DNA of 64,000 bases from CAYNJG01 sp965216885 (lineage in GTDB: Bacteria; Planctomycetota; Planctomycetia; Pirellulales; Pirellulaceae), in assembly GCA_965216885.1 (NCBI GenBank), contig OZ244208.1, forward strand, positions 2,356,001 to 2,420,000. Direction: 5' to 3'. Shown here piece after piece: positions 1-8,982 of this stretch (its first letter is position 1; every line of letters begins with the position of its first letter). Made by a program: the position numbers and the translations under genes. A model generated the notes under the pieces. The model worked only from the letters and a program-made list of their open reading frames with translations, was not told where the DNA came from and searched no databases.

Positions 1-816
1 CCATTCCCGTTTCCGACGCGGTGTCCGGAGTGCGACACAAAGCTCGTCAAGGATGAAGGGGGCGTCTACGTTCGCTGTCCGAGTGACGTGTGCCCGGCCA
101 AGGTCAAAGAGCGGATTCGGTACTTTGCCACGCGAAACGCCATGGATATCGACGGGCTGGGTGACAAAATCGTCGCGCAGCTTGTTGATGCTGAATTGAT
201 CAACGACTACGCCGACCTCTACGAGTTGACCGTTGAGCAACTGACCGAGCTGGAACGCATGGGGGCTTCGTCCGCCGGCGGGCTTGTGAAGGCGATTGAA
301 GGCAGTCGGTCTCGTGGGTTGGGGCGTCTGCTGAATGCGTTGTCCATTCGGCACGTCGGCCAGCGCGTCGCGGTGATTCTCGCCGATGAGTTCGGCTCGA
401 TGGATCGTCTGGCGACCGCCTCGATCGAAGAACTGAATGCGGTTGAAGAGATTGGCGAGATCATCGCGGAGAGTGTGCACGAGTTCCTGCATGGAGACTT
501 CGGCAGTCAGATCATCGCGCGTCTGAAGGCGGTGGGCGTGAAGATGACCTCCGATCGTCCACCGAAAGCCGAACGGAAATCCGGACCGCTCGATGGCAAG
601 ACGCTGGTCGTGACGGGGACGTTGCAGAACTACAAACGGGACGAAATCAAAAAGCTGATCGAAGAGCATGGTGGCCGCGCGTCGTCGTCGGTCTCGAAGA
701 AGACGGATTTCCTGGTCGCCGGCGAGAAGGCCGGCAGCAAGTTGGAAAAGGCCGAAAAACTGGGTGTCAAGGTGCTCGGTGAAGACGAGTTTGCCGCGTT
801 GATCGGGGACGGCTAG
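1..816 (+). CDS. ligA: NAD+-dependent DNA ligase, C-terminal part (5' end outside window)
   Basis: NAD-dependent ligase seals nicks during replication and repair. The frame is open from base 1, so the gene starts upstream and 271 residues are visible. In order these are: a C4 zinc finger (Cys at visible residues 8, 11, 26 and 31); the helix-hairpin-helix segment from about residue 40 (IDGLGDKIVAQLV, then GLGRLLNALSIRHVGQR); and a C-terminal BRCT domain from about residue 195 (LDGKTLVVTGTL) to the stop. The adenylation and OB domains lie outside the window. The domain order matches bacterial LigA exactly. A strong hairpin terminator follows 29 bases after the stop. Confidence 0.97.
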   Translation, partial: PFPFPTRCPECDTKLVKDEGGVYVRCPSDVCPAKVKERIRYFATRNAMDIDGLGDKIVAQLVDAELINDYADLYELTVEQLTELERMGASSAGGLVKAIEGSRSRGLGRLLNALSIRHVGQRVAVILADEFGSMDRLATASIEELNAVEEIGEIIAESVHEFLHGDFGSQIIARLKAVGVKMTSDRPPKAERKSGPLDGKTLVVTGTLQNYKRDEIKKLIEEHGGRASSSVSKKTDFLVAGEKAGSKLEKAEKLGVKVLGEDEFAALIGDG

Positions 817-844
817 AGAAAGCTCGTTGCGGCGTCGTGGCAAA

Positions 845-875
845 AAAAACGCGAGTCACATGGACTCGCGTTTTT
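845..875. terminator. Bidirectional rho-independent terminator between ligA and a convergent gene
   Basis: An 8-bp perfect stem (CGCGAGTC / GACTCGCG) with loop ACATG is extended by a run of A on the left and T on the right. It therefore reads as a terminator on both strands. It sits between the convergent ligA (+) and the secreted-protein gene (-). Confidence 0.9.
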
Positions 876-936
876 CGTAGCTTCAGGGTGGCTCCGGCGG
901 GTTCAGCAGATGCGCTGACCTTCGCTGGAACGCTTG

Positions 937-1491
937 TTAGCTGCCGCCGGTCGTCGACTGGAATTGTGGCAGTCGAGGATTCGGAATCGACGAGTTGACC
1001 TTGCGGCTAATCTCATCGATGTACTCAGCCGACCAGGATCGTGGTGCGACCTGAACCGACTCGACACGTGGCGAAATTCCGTTGGTAAACAGCTGGCTCG
1101 ACGCGGTCGAAATGGAGTCGAGTCGTCGCTGTTGTGCTTCCGGGTTCATCGACTGCACAACGTACACCGTGCGGTACTCGCTGGGAGCACTCGTCATGAT
1201 GGCGTAGAGCTTGCGACGGCCCGCTTCATTCAACTCCTGAGTTTCAGGATTGAAGTAGACTTCCGAAAGGGTGTTTTGTCGCTTCCAGCCGTTTGCCAAC
1301 TGCCTTGTGAGCGTTTCGCAAACGGTGACTCGATCTGCCTGTTGGAATGGCACCGGCCAGCAATTGTTGCGTTGCTTGTCGAGGTGTGCTCGATTCCAAA
1401 AGGCGTGCCATTGCGACCAGTCGGCATTTGCCTGACCCGCGGGCACAATGAACAAGAAACTGAATAACATTAAGAGGCTGACACGCAGCAT
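937..1491 (-). CDS. Secreted protein of unknown function
   Basis: 184 residues starting MLRVSLLMLFSFLFIV, a clear Sec signal peptide with likely cleavage after AGQANA. The mature part is about 160 residues and rich in Trp, Gln and Asn, with two Cys (NNCWPV and TVCETL) that could form a disulfide. No family motif was recognised. The start is supported by a purine-rich GGGGGAAAA stretch before the ATG. It converges with ligA and shares its terminator. The role is unknown; export to the periplasm is the only firm inference. Confidence 0.7.
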   Translation of the reverse strand: MLRVSLLMLFSFLFIVPAGQANADWSQWHAFWNRAHLDKQRNNCWPVPFQQADRVTVCETLTRQLANGWKRQNTLSEVYFNPETQELNEAGRRKLYAIMTSAPSEYRTVYVVQSMNPEAQQRRLDSISTASSQLFTNGISPRVESVQVAPRSWSAEYIDEISRKVNSSIPNPRLPQFQSTTGGS

Positions 1492-2034
1492 TTTATTTTC
1501 CCCCGCATCCTGCAGTTTAAGCGTCGTGAATTAAAAGCTTGCATCCGTTCGAATCCCCACGACGTTCCTTCAGGGGCGAGTGCAAGCATGGCACTGTCGT
1601 AGTTGTCTATCGGCATGCTATGAATGCAATGCTGTGACAAAATGCTGGCACTGTGCGCATTTTCTCCAGCCGGAAGAATCGGAGAAGTACGAGGGTTGGC
1701 GGTCGTTCTCGCGGAATACAGCCAACGTGGCGTGTCTGTCTTAACGTTGTCAGCTTCCGTTGTGTCGTTTTCTGCGACGCATTGTCGACGCAGTCCGTGT
1801 CGTTGCGGCGTACTTGTCGAAAGGCCGCGGCTTTGAGTCCTCGTTTCCTGTCACGGCCGCACCTGCCCGTCACATTTTTTTGTTCCAGACGAGGCAAAAC
1901 GTTGTTGGCTCGCTACCGTACGTCCGGGGTTCGGCGGCAGGTATTTGTCATTCGACAGCCGCTCGCCGGGGGTCCCAATTCCACGTCAAGATGCGACAAT
2001 TCAGGGTTGCGGCCTCAACCAACGGAACCAAGCC
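1492..2034. other. Intergenic region upstream of polA
   Basis: About 540 bases without a convincing gene. Overlapping ORFs in several frames here have no signal peptide, ribosome site or family motif. No tRNA or strong hairpin was found. It should hold the divergent promoters for the secreted protein (-) and polA (+), but none could be assigned with confidence. Confidence 0.5.
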
Positions 2035-4821
2035 ATGCTGTTCGACGACCCCAAGAAGCTATACCTGCTAGACGGCATGGCGCTGACGTACCGGGCCCAC
2101 TTTTCGCTGATTCGCAGTCCGCGTTATACGTCCGCCGGAATCTGCACGAATGCGGTGTTCGGCATATCCAATACGCTCTTCGACATCCTGAAGAAACAGA
2201 AACCGACACACATTGCGGCTGTATTCGATACGCCGGGTCCGACGTTTCGGCACGAGCAGTACCCTGAATACAAGGCGACTCGAGACGCACCGCCGGAAGA
2301 TCTGTCGCAACAGTTCCCGTTGGTCGACCGCTTCTTTCAGGCTATGAACATTCCCGTCATCCGCAAGCCGGGATTCGAGGCGGATGACATTATTGGCACG
2401 TTGGCGCTGGAGGCCGAAGAAAACGGGTTCGCGACCTGGATGGTGACTCCCGACAAGGACTACCATCAGTTGGTGACGGAAAAGACAGTCGTCTACAAGC
2501 CGGGGCGCAAGGGTTCCGAATTTGAGATCCTTGGCGAAGACGAAGTGCTGGACAAGTGGCAGATCGAACGCGTTGATCAGGTCATTGATATTCTCGGCCT
2601 GATGGGCGATTCCAGTGACAACGTTCCGGGAGTTCCTGGCGTCGGTGAAAAGACCGCTCAAAAACTGATAAAGCAATTTGGTTCGGTAGAGGCTCTGCTA
2701 CAGAATACGGACAAGTTGAAGGGGAAACAGAAGGAACGCATCGAAGAAAACCGCGAACAGGCGATTCTGTCGAAGCAGTTGGTCACGATCAAATGCGATG
2801 TCCCGTTGGAGGTGACGTGCGACGAACTGACGGCGCAGGACTATGACGCCAAAGCCCTGCAGTCGCTGTTCGAAGAGTTGGAATTTGACGTGTTGGGCAG
2901 AAAACTCTTCGGCAAGGACTTTTCATCAGCGCAAAAACGAAGCGAAGTCATCCGTGAAAAACGCGAGAAAGAAATTCAGCAGATGCTGTTCGACGAACCT
3001 GTCGAGCAGGAAAAGGCGATCGCGGACGTTCCGCACCAGTACCACACGGTGACGACCGCCGAGCAACGCAAAGAGTTGCTCGAACTGCTGCTGCAACAGA
3101 AGAAGGTCTGCTTCGATACGGAGACGACCGGACGTGATCCGCGGCAGTCCCTACCGTTGGGGCTTGCCTTCTCCTTCGAACCGCACACGGGTTACTACGT
3201 TGTCTGTCCCGACGGGGACGCTGCTGCCGTCCTCGATGAATTTCGTCCTGTGTTCGAAAACCCGGACATCGGAAAGGTGGGACATAACCTCAAATACGAT
3301 GTGACGCTGCTGAAGTGGCACGCTGGAATCGAGGTTCGTGGAACGCTCATGGACTCGATGTTGGCGCATTCGATGAAAGAGCCCGAGATGCGGCACGGGC
3401 TCGATTATCTGTCCAAACTCTATTTGGGTTATCGTCCGATTCCCACCAGTGACCTGATTGGTGAGAAGGGCGAAGAACAGAAGAACATGCGTGACATTCC
3501 GGTCGAGCGAGTGGCCGAATACGCGTGCGAAGATGCCGACGTTACTCTGCAGGTTGCCGAGGTCATTCAATCCGACATCGAAGAACGCGGCGTTGCCCAG
3601 GTTTGCTACGACATCGAGTGTCCGCTGGTGCCGGTGCTCGTCGATATGGAGTTCGAAGGCATCCGCCTGGATGTGGAAGCCTTGAAGAGATATTCCGTGC
3701 AGCTCGAAAGTGACATCGAGGAACTGCAAGCGGGGATCCACGAACAGGCCGGACACGAATTCAACATCGACTCGCCCAAGCAGCTTGGCGTCGTGATCTA
3801 CGAAGAAATGGAACTGGAGAAAAATCCCCGCAAGACGGCGACGGGGCAATTTTCCACGCGTGAAGCGGAACTGCTGAGGCTGGCCGGTCGCCACAAGATC
3901 ATCCAGGATGTGCTCGACTATCGAAATGCCGTCAAACTCAAATCGGTCTACGTCGATCAACTGCCCGAACATGTGAATGAGTCGACCGGGCGGCTACACA
4001 CCCACTACAGCCAGTCGTGGACGGCGACGGGGCGGATGCAGTCGAATCATCCCAACTTGCAAACGATCCCCGTTCGCAAGGAGCGGGGCCGCGAGATTCG
4101 TGCTGCCTTTATTCCGCGGGATGAAGAGCATCTGATTCTGGCGGCGGACTATTCGCAGATCGAATTGCGAGTCATGGCGGAACTGAGCGGCGACGAGGCC
4201 ATGATGGACGCGTTCCGAAGTGGTACCGACATCCATCGTGTAACCGCGGCGCAGGCTTACAAGGTCGATTTGGATGACGTCACCCGAGAAATGCGTGATA
4301 AGGCGAAGACGGTCAACTTTGGCATCATTTATGGCATCTCGGCGTTTGGGTTGCAGCAGCGATTGAACATTCCTCGCAAGGAAGCTGGCGAGCTGATCGA
4401 CAACTACTTTGAGAAGTACCCCGGCGTACAGGACTATATTGATCGTTCGATTGAGTTTGCTCGAGAGAATGGATACGTCAAAACGCAATCCGGTCGGCGA
4501 CGCTACATTCGCGAAATCAATTCTCGCAGTCGAACCGCAAAGAATGCAGCAGAGCGACTCGCCATGAACAGTCCGATTCAGGGTACGGCAGCCGATATGT
4601 TGAAATTGGCCATGATCCGTGTCCATCGCGCACTGCGTGATGGCGGTTTCCGAACCAGGATGCTTCTGACGGTACACGACGAGCTGGTCTTTGATATGTA
4701 CATTCCGGAGCAAGATTCCGTCATGCCTGTGATCGAAAAATGCATGAAAGAAGCTCTGCCGATGTCGGTCCCCATCGAGGTTGAATTGGGCTTTGGCCAG
4801 AATTGGCTGGAAGCACACTAG
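2035..4821 (+). CDS. polA: DNA polymerase I with intact 5'-3' and 3'-5' exonuclease domains
   Basis: 928 residues, the normal size for a full PolA. The N-terminal 5'-nuclease begins at KLYLLDGMALTYRAHF and includes the acidic run FEADDIIGTL. The proofreading domain has all three exo motifs: D361-T-E363, GHNLKYD, and YACEDADVTL. The polymerase domain has motif A (ADYSQIELR, Asp705), motif B (RDKAKTVNFGIIYG) and motif C (VHDE, Asp882). The frame is open further upstream, but homology starts at the ATG at 2035; the extra 30 residues upstream look non-native. It fills gaps in Okazaki fragment maturation and excision repair. Many bacterial PolAs have lost proofreading, so the intact exo motifs are worth noting. 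Confidence 0.97.
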   Translation: MLFDDPKKLYLLDGMALTYRAHFSLIRSPRYTSAGICTNAVFGISNTLFDILKKQKPTHIAAVFDTPGPTFRHEQYPEYKATRDAPPEDLSQQFPLVDRFFQAMNIPVIRKPGFEADDIIGTLALEAEENGFATWMVTPDKDYHQLVTEKTVVYKPGRKGSEFEILGEDEVLDKWQIERVDQVIDILGLMGDSSDNVPGVPGVGEKTAQKLIKQFGSVEALLQNTDKLKGKQKERIEENREQAILSKQLVTIKCDVPLEVTCDELTAQDYDAKALQSLFEELEFDVLGRKLFGKDFSSAQKRSEVIREKREKEIQQMLFDEPVEQEKAIADVPHQYHTVTTAEQRKELLELLLQQKKVCFDTETTGRDPRQSLPLGLAFSFEPHTGYYVVCPDGDAAAVLDEFRPVFENPDIGKVGHNLKYDVTLLKWHAGIEVRGTLMDSMLAHSMKEPEMRHGLDYLSKLYLGYRPIPTSDLIGEKGEEQKNMRDIPVERVAEYACEDADVTLQVAEVIQSDIEERGVAQVCYDIECPLVPVLVDMEFEGIRLDVEALKRYSVQLESDIEELQAGIHEQAGHEFNIDSPKQLGVVIYEEMELEKNPRKTATGQFSTREAELLRLAGRHKIIQDVLDYRNAVKLKSVYVDQLPEHVNESTGRLHTHYSQSWTATGRMQSNHPNLQTIPVRKERGREIRAAFIPRDEEHLILAADYSQIELRVMAELSGDEAMMDAFRSGTDIHRVTAAQAYKVDLDDVTREMRDKAKTVNFGIIYGISAFGLQQRLNIPRKEAGELIDNYFEKYPGVQDYIDRSIEFARENGYVKTQSGRRRYIREINSRSRTAKNAAERLAMNSPIQGTAADMLKLAMIRVHRALRDGGFRTRMLLTVHDELVFDMYIPEQDSVMPVIEKCMKEALPMSVPIEVELGFGQNWLEAH

Positions 4822-4891
4822 ATACGCAGGGCTTTCCGCTGTGTAACGCACTCCAATGCGTTCACGACGCAGAGCCCCCAAACGCTGCGCG

Positions 4892-5578
4892 CTACGCAGA
4901 GAGTCGTTCGAATTCCCGTCTTGCAATCGGTCGCGCAGGAACTCCGACAACGATGGCATCATCGCGAACATCGTTCACCACGACGGCGCCAGCGCCAATG
5001 ATGCAATTTCGGCCAATGGCGACGTTCGGTTTGACGCAGGCATTCAAACCGATCAGCGAATTGGCGCCGACGCGAACGCCTCCGCCCAGAACTGCGGCTG
5101 GTCCCACGTGCACGTTATCTTGCAAGACGCAGTCGTGCTCCACAATCGCCCGAGTGTTGACGATGGCGTGACGGCCAATTCCCGCATTTGCACTCACCAC
5201 CGCACTCGCGGCAACGAAGCTGCCTTCGCCAACACTTGCGCCCGGAGAAACGATCGATTTTGGATGAACGATCGAAGCGAATGGAAGCTCAATTTGCTCG
5301 AGCAAGCGTTCGCGTAAGGCCAAATCGCCGACGGCAAGGATCGCGGACGGATTCAGATGGGAATCATATCTGGCGACCGGCGGAATGTGACTGAAGCCGC
5401 CAAGATGACGCGTTGCAAGAGCCAGTAGGCAATCCGACGAGTTGTCGTCGTAGTACCCACGGATGGTATGACCTGCAAGACGAGCGGCTTCGCATACAAC
5501 CAATGCGTGGCCACCTCCTCCCACAAGGGAAATCCCATCGGCTTGCGCGTCCCTTACACTAATCACGATTCCGTCCAA
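4892..5578 (-). CDS. NeuD/PglD-like sugar O- or N-acetyltransferase
   Basis: 228 residues. The N-terminus has a nucleotide-sugar binding fold signature (SLVGGGGHALVV, residues 17-28). The C-terminal two thirds is a left-handed beta-helix of hexapeptide repeats (for example VSPGASVGEGSFV, ANAGIGRHAIV, NNVHVGPAAVLGG-like runs). His148 in EHDC matches the catalytic His of PglD-type enzymes, and the chain ends with the usual VGVPARPI. Such enzymes acetylate amino or sialic-type sugars from acetyl-CoA for glycan synthesis. No sugar pathway genes adjoin it, so the substrate is unknown. The start is a TTG at 5578, and a GTG at 5566 is also possible. It converges with polA. Confidence 0.85.
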   Translation of the reverse strand: MDGIVISVRDAQADGISLVGGGGHALVVCEAARLAGHTIRGYYDDNSSDCLLALATRHLGGFSHIPPVARYDSHLNPSAILAVGDLALRERLLEQIELPFASIVHPKSIVSPGASVGEGSFVAASAVVSANAGIGRHAIVNTRAIVEHDCVLQDNVHVGPAAVLGGGVRVGANSLIGLNACVKPNVAIGRNCIIGAGAVVVNDVRDDAIVVGVPARPIARREFERLSA

Positions 5579-5697
5579 TCAACATCCAGGGTCATCCCTG
5601 GTTGTTGCTATCGTCTCGTGCTAGCTCTGTTCTTGCGTTGTCATCGATAGAGTGTCGTTTTTATGAATCTGCGGGGCACGACAGTTCAGGAGGAAAC

Positions 5698-6681
5698 CTA
5701 CGCGAATTCCGGTGAGAGCAGATTTTCCAGATCGTAACCCTCAATCATGGATCTCAATTTGGTCATGGCCCGCTTCTCCAGCTGGCGAACCCGCTCCTTG
5801 CACACGCCGAATTCGCCCGCGAGTGACTGAAGAGTTTGTTTCTTGCCGTCGGTGTCAAAGCCGAAGCGAGCCCGGATGATGTAACGCTCACGTTCGTCGA
5901 GACTGGCCATGATGGCCGTTAGTGATGAATTGAGGTACACCCAGCCCTGATAACCGATTCGAGGATCAGACTCGGCCTGTGGTTGCTCGGACATCAACGT
6001 CTGGTCACCCGTCGAGAAACGCGTACGATCCCGATGATCGTTTTTCATGGATCGATAAAGTTGCCGTCTAATCACCATCGTGGCGTAGGTACTGAATCGG
6101 AAGCCGCGATCAAAGTCGAACTTTTCAACCGCTCGCATCATGGCCAACAGGCCGTCACTGAGCATCTCCTCGAAGAGTGATTGGCTGGGCGAGAGTTGTT
6201 TGACGATCGAAATCACCAAGCGAACGTTTGCGGAGATGATGCGGTTCTTGACCTGGTCCGCTTCCGCCAGCAGTTCGTCGATTTCGTCCATGCGGCTCGT
6301 ATTGAGCCGACGTGGCGACAGTTTGGATCGCAGACGCTCGGCTCGGTACAGCAGGTAGTTCATGCGTCGGAACAGCGTCTTTTCTTCGTCGCCCTCCAGT
6401 AACGGAGCGTCGCACATGCGAACAAGGTGTGTGGGCAACCGGACGCCAGGCTTGCAGTGTATTTCGGGCGCGAAATCCAGATCGAGCGGTTCGCCGAGGA
6501 TCTTGCGTTTCGCATTTCGCTCTTCGAACGCATGATTGGCCATGTAAGCGATGGGGTTTTCGATAAACGCTAGCAGCCGATCCCGGGGGCTGTCCTGCCT
6601 CCGTGAGACTTGCTCCTTGCCTTCGGAATCCTTCGAAAGAACGGGGCGATTTTGAGATTGCAGCTTGGTCGACGCGATCAT
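5698..6681 (-). CDS. RNA polymerase sigma-70 family factor
   Basis: 327 residues. Region 2 spans about residues 145-225 (ISANVRLVISIVKQLS, GLLAMMRAVEKFDFDRGFRFSTYA, then IRRQLYRSM). Region 4 spans about 258-320 (ERYIIRARFGF, TLQSLAGEFGVCKERVRQLEKRAMTKLR), a helix-turn-helix that contacts the -35 element. The spacer between regions 2 and 4 is short, so region 3 is reduced or absent. The N-terminal 100 residues have no region 1.1 signature. It looks like an alternative group 2/3 factor of the kind that multiplies in planctomycetes, not the primary RpoD. It is transcribed divergently from a MerR-HTH/B12-domain regulator, and iterated CGTTCA motifs begin 23 bases upstream of its ATG. Confidence 0.9.
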   Translation of the reverse strand: MIASTKLQSQNRPVLSKDSEGKEQVSRRQDSPRDRLLAFIENPIAYMANHAFEERNAKRKILGEPLDLDFAPEIHCKPGVRLPTHLVRMCDAPLLEGDEEKTLFRRMNYLLYRAERLRSKLSPRRLNTSRMDEIDELLAEADQVKNRIISANVRLVISIVKQLSPSQSLFEEMLSDGLLAMMRAVEKFDFDRGFRFSTYATMVIRRQLYRSMKNDHRDRTRFSTGDQTLMSEQPQAESDPRIGYQGWVYLNSSLTAIMASLDERERYIIRARFGFDTDGKKQTLQSLAGEFGVCKERVRQLEKRAMTKLRSMIEGYDLENLLSPEFA

Positions 6682-6696
6682 GATTGCTCCAAAACA

Positions 6697-6844
6697 GTCA
6701 ATTCGTTCAAAACGTTCAATTCGTTCATGAATGTAGTGATCGGCATTAAGTCTTGCAACCCGTCAAAAAATAGGAAAAATTTGAACTTAGACCCGTTGCC
6801 AGTCGGCTAACCGTCAGCAAGAATCGTTCATAACGTCCATTTCG
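6697..6844. promoter_or_regulatory. Divergent regulatory region with 9-bp-spaced CGTTCA iterons
   Basis: Three CGTTCA hexamers start at 6704, 6713 and 6722, exactly 9 bases apart, close to the sigma-factor start. A related cluster begins at 6825 (CGTTCA, then CGTCCA 9 bases on), 19 bases before the regulator ATG. The 20-mers at 6704-6723 and 6825-6844 agree at 17 of 20 positions (CGTTCAWAACGTYCAWTTCG). One cluster next to each divergent gene suggests binding by a direct-repeat protein, plausibly the adjacent MerR-type regulator. That assignment is inference. Confidence 0.6.
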
Positions 6845-6862
6845 CCGCAGCGGGTTCATCAA

Positions 6863-7732
6863 ATGCAACAGGTTTTCTCTCCAAGACAGGTTGCTCGGGC
6901 GATCGGAGCGAGCGAGTCATCGGTCAAGCGATGGTGCGACCGGGGCGTGCTCCCATCGGTAAAGACCGCTGGGGGGCATCGGCGATTGCCGATTTCTGGC
7001 GTGCTCGAATTCCTGCGTTCTGAAAATCGGGCGCTGAACGACCCGACCGCGATTGGACTGCCGAAGGGGGCTGGTTCGACGCCATCGACATCTGCCGATG
7101 CTCTGCAGCCTTTCAAACAGGCGCTCACGAGCGGTGACTATTCGGATTGTCGTCGCATTCTGTATGACCTCGTCTTCGCGAACGTTCCGCTTGCGGTAAT
7201 CCTCGACGAGGTTGTCACCATTGCGCTGCACGAGATGGGCGAAGATTGGTGTGCCGGTAGCCTGGAAGTTTACGAAGAGCGACGCGGTTGTGAATTGGTG
7301 ACGCGTCTGGTCCATGAACTGGCGATGACGATTCCTTTGCCACCGGAGACGGCCCCTGTTGCGATGGGGGCGTCGGTGGAAGGTGATCCTTACACACTTG
7401 CCAGTCGCTTCGTCGAAATGATTCTGATCGACAGCGGTTGGAAGGCGACATCACTCGGCTCCGGCGTACCGATTGCGTCGCTCGCGAAAGCGATTGAGGT
7501 AAATCGTCCGCGTTTGTTCTGGGTTAGCTCGAGCAGTGTCGCGGACGAACAGAAATTCATTTCGGACTTTGAGATACTCTCTTCGGCGTGCGGGGAGACA
7601 ACGGCTCTGATTATTGGCGGGCGTGGTTTCTCGGAACCTATCCGGTCGAAATTACGCTACACCGCCTGCTGCGAAAATCTGCAGCGACTGGAGTCGCTCG
7701 TCGCGGCGATTCACAATCCCAAGGAAAAGTAA
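6863..7732 (+). CDS. MerR-type HTH regulator with a B12-binding-like sensor domain
   Basis: 289 residues. Residues 5-55 form a MerR/BldC-like winged HTH (FSPRQVARAIGASESSVKRWCDRGVL, then AGGHRRLP). Residues 85-155 match the helical B12-binding cap, with Trp129 and Glu139 in a W-x9-E arrangement. Residues 165-285 resemble the Rossmann cobalamin domain of CarH/LitR light sensors. The axial-ligand motif is altered: D-x-H-x-x-G reads D175-P-Y-T-L-A180, so the cobalt-binding His is Tyr, and the usual Glu-His after W-x9 is Glu-Arg. It may sense something other than light through adenosylcobalamin. Its stop lies 2 bases before the next gene, so the two are probably co-transcribed. Confidence 0.8.
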   Translation: MQQVFSPRQVARAIGASESSVKRWCDRGVLPSVKTAGGHRRLPISGVLEFLRSENRALNDPTAIGLPKGAGSTPSTSADALQPFKQALTSGDYSDCRRILYDLVFANVPLAVILDEVVTIALHEMGEDWCAGSLEVYEERRGCELVTRLVHELAMTIPLPPETAPVAMGASVEGDPYTLASRFVEMILIDSGWKATSLGSGVPIASLAKAIEVNRPRLFWVSSSSVADEQKFISDFEILSSACGETTALIIGGRGFSEPIRSKLRYTACCENLQRLESLVAAIHNPKEK

Positions 7733-7734
7733 TC

Positions 7735-8967
7735 ATGATGAATATGGACCGTCGTTCTTTTCTGGCTTTTTCGTTGGCGGCATCCGCAACAACCACTTCT
7801 GCTGCTGAGTGGAATCAGTGGCGTGGCCCCAGCCGCAACGGACTTGTTGGCGCCGAAGACAATTGGCCCTCCAGTTTGAAGTCTCTGGAAACGGTCTGGC
7901 GAACTGAATTGGGTCCCAGCTACTCGGGGCCGGTTGTTGCTGAGGGCAGAGTCTTTGTAACCGAGACGACTGACAAGAAATACGAGGTGGTCAGCGCCTA
8001 CGCGCTTGGTGACGGGGAATCGCTGTGGCGAACCGATTGGCCCGGTGCGATGAAGGTGCCTTTCTTCGCCGCCTCGAACGGTAGTTGGATTCGTTCGACT
8101 CCGGCCGTATCCGGGAACCGTCTCCTGGTTGCCGGTATGCGTGACGTGCTCGTTTGCATGCAGTCTGACACCGGGGCGGAACTGTGGCGGAACGACTTTG
8201 TCGAAACACAGAAATCGAAGCTACCTTCCTTTGGATACGTCAGTTCGCCCATCATTATTGGCGACTTCGCCTACGTTCAGGCTGGCGGCGCATTCCTGAA
8301 ACTGGAAATGGAGACTGGGCGAGTTGTCTGGCGAGCACTGGATGATGGTGGAGGAATGTATGGTAGCGCATTCTCATCGCCTGTCCTCGCGACGATCGCA
8401 GGGAAAGAGCAGCTGGTCGTGCAGACTCGCAAGGAGCTTGCAGGTGTCGATCCGGAGTCGGGCGCCAAGTTGTGGGCGGTGGATGTACCGGCGTTTCGGG
8501 GCATGAATATTCTGCCGCCAACGGTCCATGGTGATACGGTCTTCACCAGCACCTACGGAGGAGGATCGTTCTGCTTCGACGTTAAGAACTCGGCAGCTGC
8601 TGGCTGGAAGGTCACGCAATTGTGGAAGAACACGGTGCAGGGTTATATGTCCAGTCCGATGGTGTTCGACTCGCACGTCTACGTCCATCTGAAGAATCGC
8701 CGTTTCAGCTGTATGGATCTCAACTCCGGAAGCCAAAAATGGTCGAGCAAACCGTTTGGCCAGTACTGGAGTATGGTGGCTCAGGGAAATCGAATTCTCG
8801 CGCTCGATGAGCGTGGAGAGTTGCTGCTCGTGGAGCCGAGCACAGAAGAGTTCAAGCTGGTTGATCGTTTCAAGGTGACTTCCAACGCATGGGCACACCT
8901 TGCTGTTGTCGATGACCTTGTGTTGGTTCGGGACCTCAACGCACTAACGGTCTACCGTTGGGCATAG
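7735..8967 (+). CDS. PQQ-repeat (BamB-like) beta-propeller protein, exported
   Basis: 410 residues from the ATG at 7735 (AAGGA lies ten bases before it). The N-terminus has a Tat-like signal (DRRSFLAFSLAASA) with likely cleavage before AEWNQWRGPSRNG, the usual opening of planctomycete PQQ-like proteins. Repeated blade motifs follow, such as GDGESLWRTDWPG, TGAELWRNDF, ETGRVVWRAL, ESGAKLWAVDV and NSGSQKWSSK. This predicts an eight-blade propeller in the periplasm. The repeats do not prove cofactor binding; most relatives act as scaffolds or are uncharacterised. The start sits 2 bases after the upstream regulator stop, so the pair forms an operon. Confidence 0.85.
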   Translation: MMNMDRRSFLAFSLAASATTTSAAEWNQWRGPSRNGLVGAEDNWPSSLKSLETVWRTELGPSYSGPVVAEGRVFVTETTDKKYEVVSAYALGDGESLWRTDWPGAMKVPFFAASNGSWIRSTPAVSGNRLLVAGMRDVLVCMQSDTGAELWRNDFVETQKSKLPSFGYVSSPIIIGDFAYVQAGGAFLKLEMETGRVVWRALDDGGGMYGSAFSSPVLATIAGKEQLVVQTRKELAGVDPESGAKLWAVDVPAFRGMNILPPTVHGDTVFTSTYGGGSFCFDVKNSAAAGWKVTQLWKNTVQGYMSSPMVFDSHVYVHLKNRRFSCMDLNSGSQKWSSKPFGQYWSMVAQGNRILALDERGELLLVEPSTEEFKLVDRFKVTSNAWAHLAVVDDLVLVRDLNALTVYRWA

Positions 8968-8982
8968 TCGACGGCCGCGACA

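Noticed and set aside
1530..1575. Possible tRNA T-arm (GTTCGAATCCC)
   Set aside because: No complementary T stem, anticodon or acceptor arms could be built around it.
1653..2267. 204-residue plus-strand ORF across the polA start
   Set aside because: It overlaps the polA 5'-nuclease domain in another frame and has no family motif.
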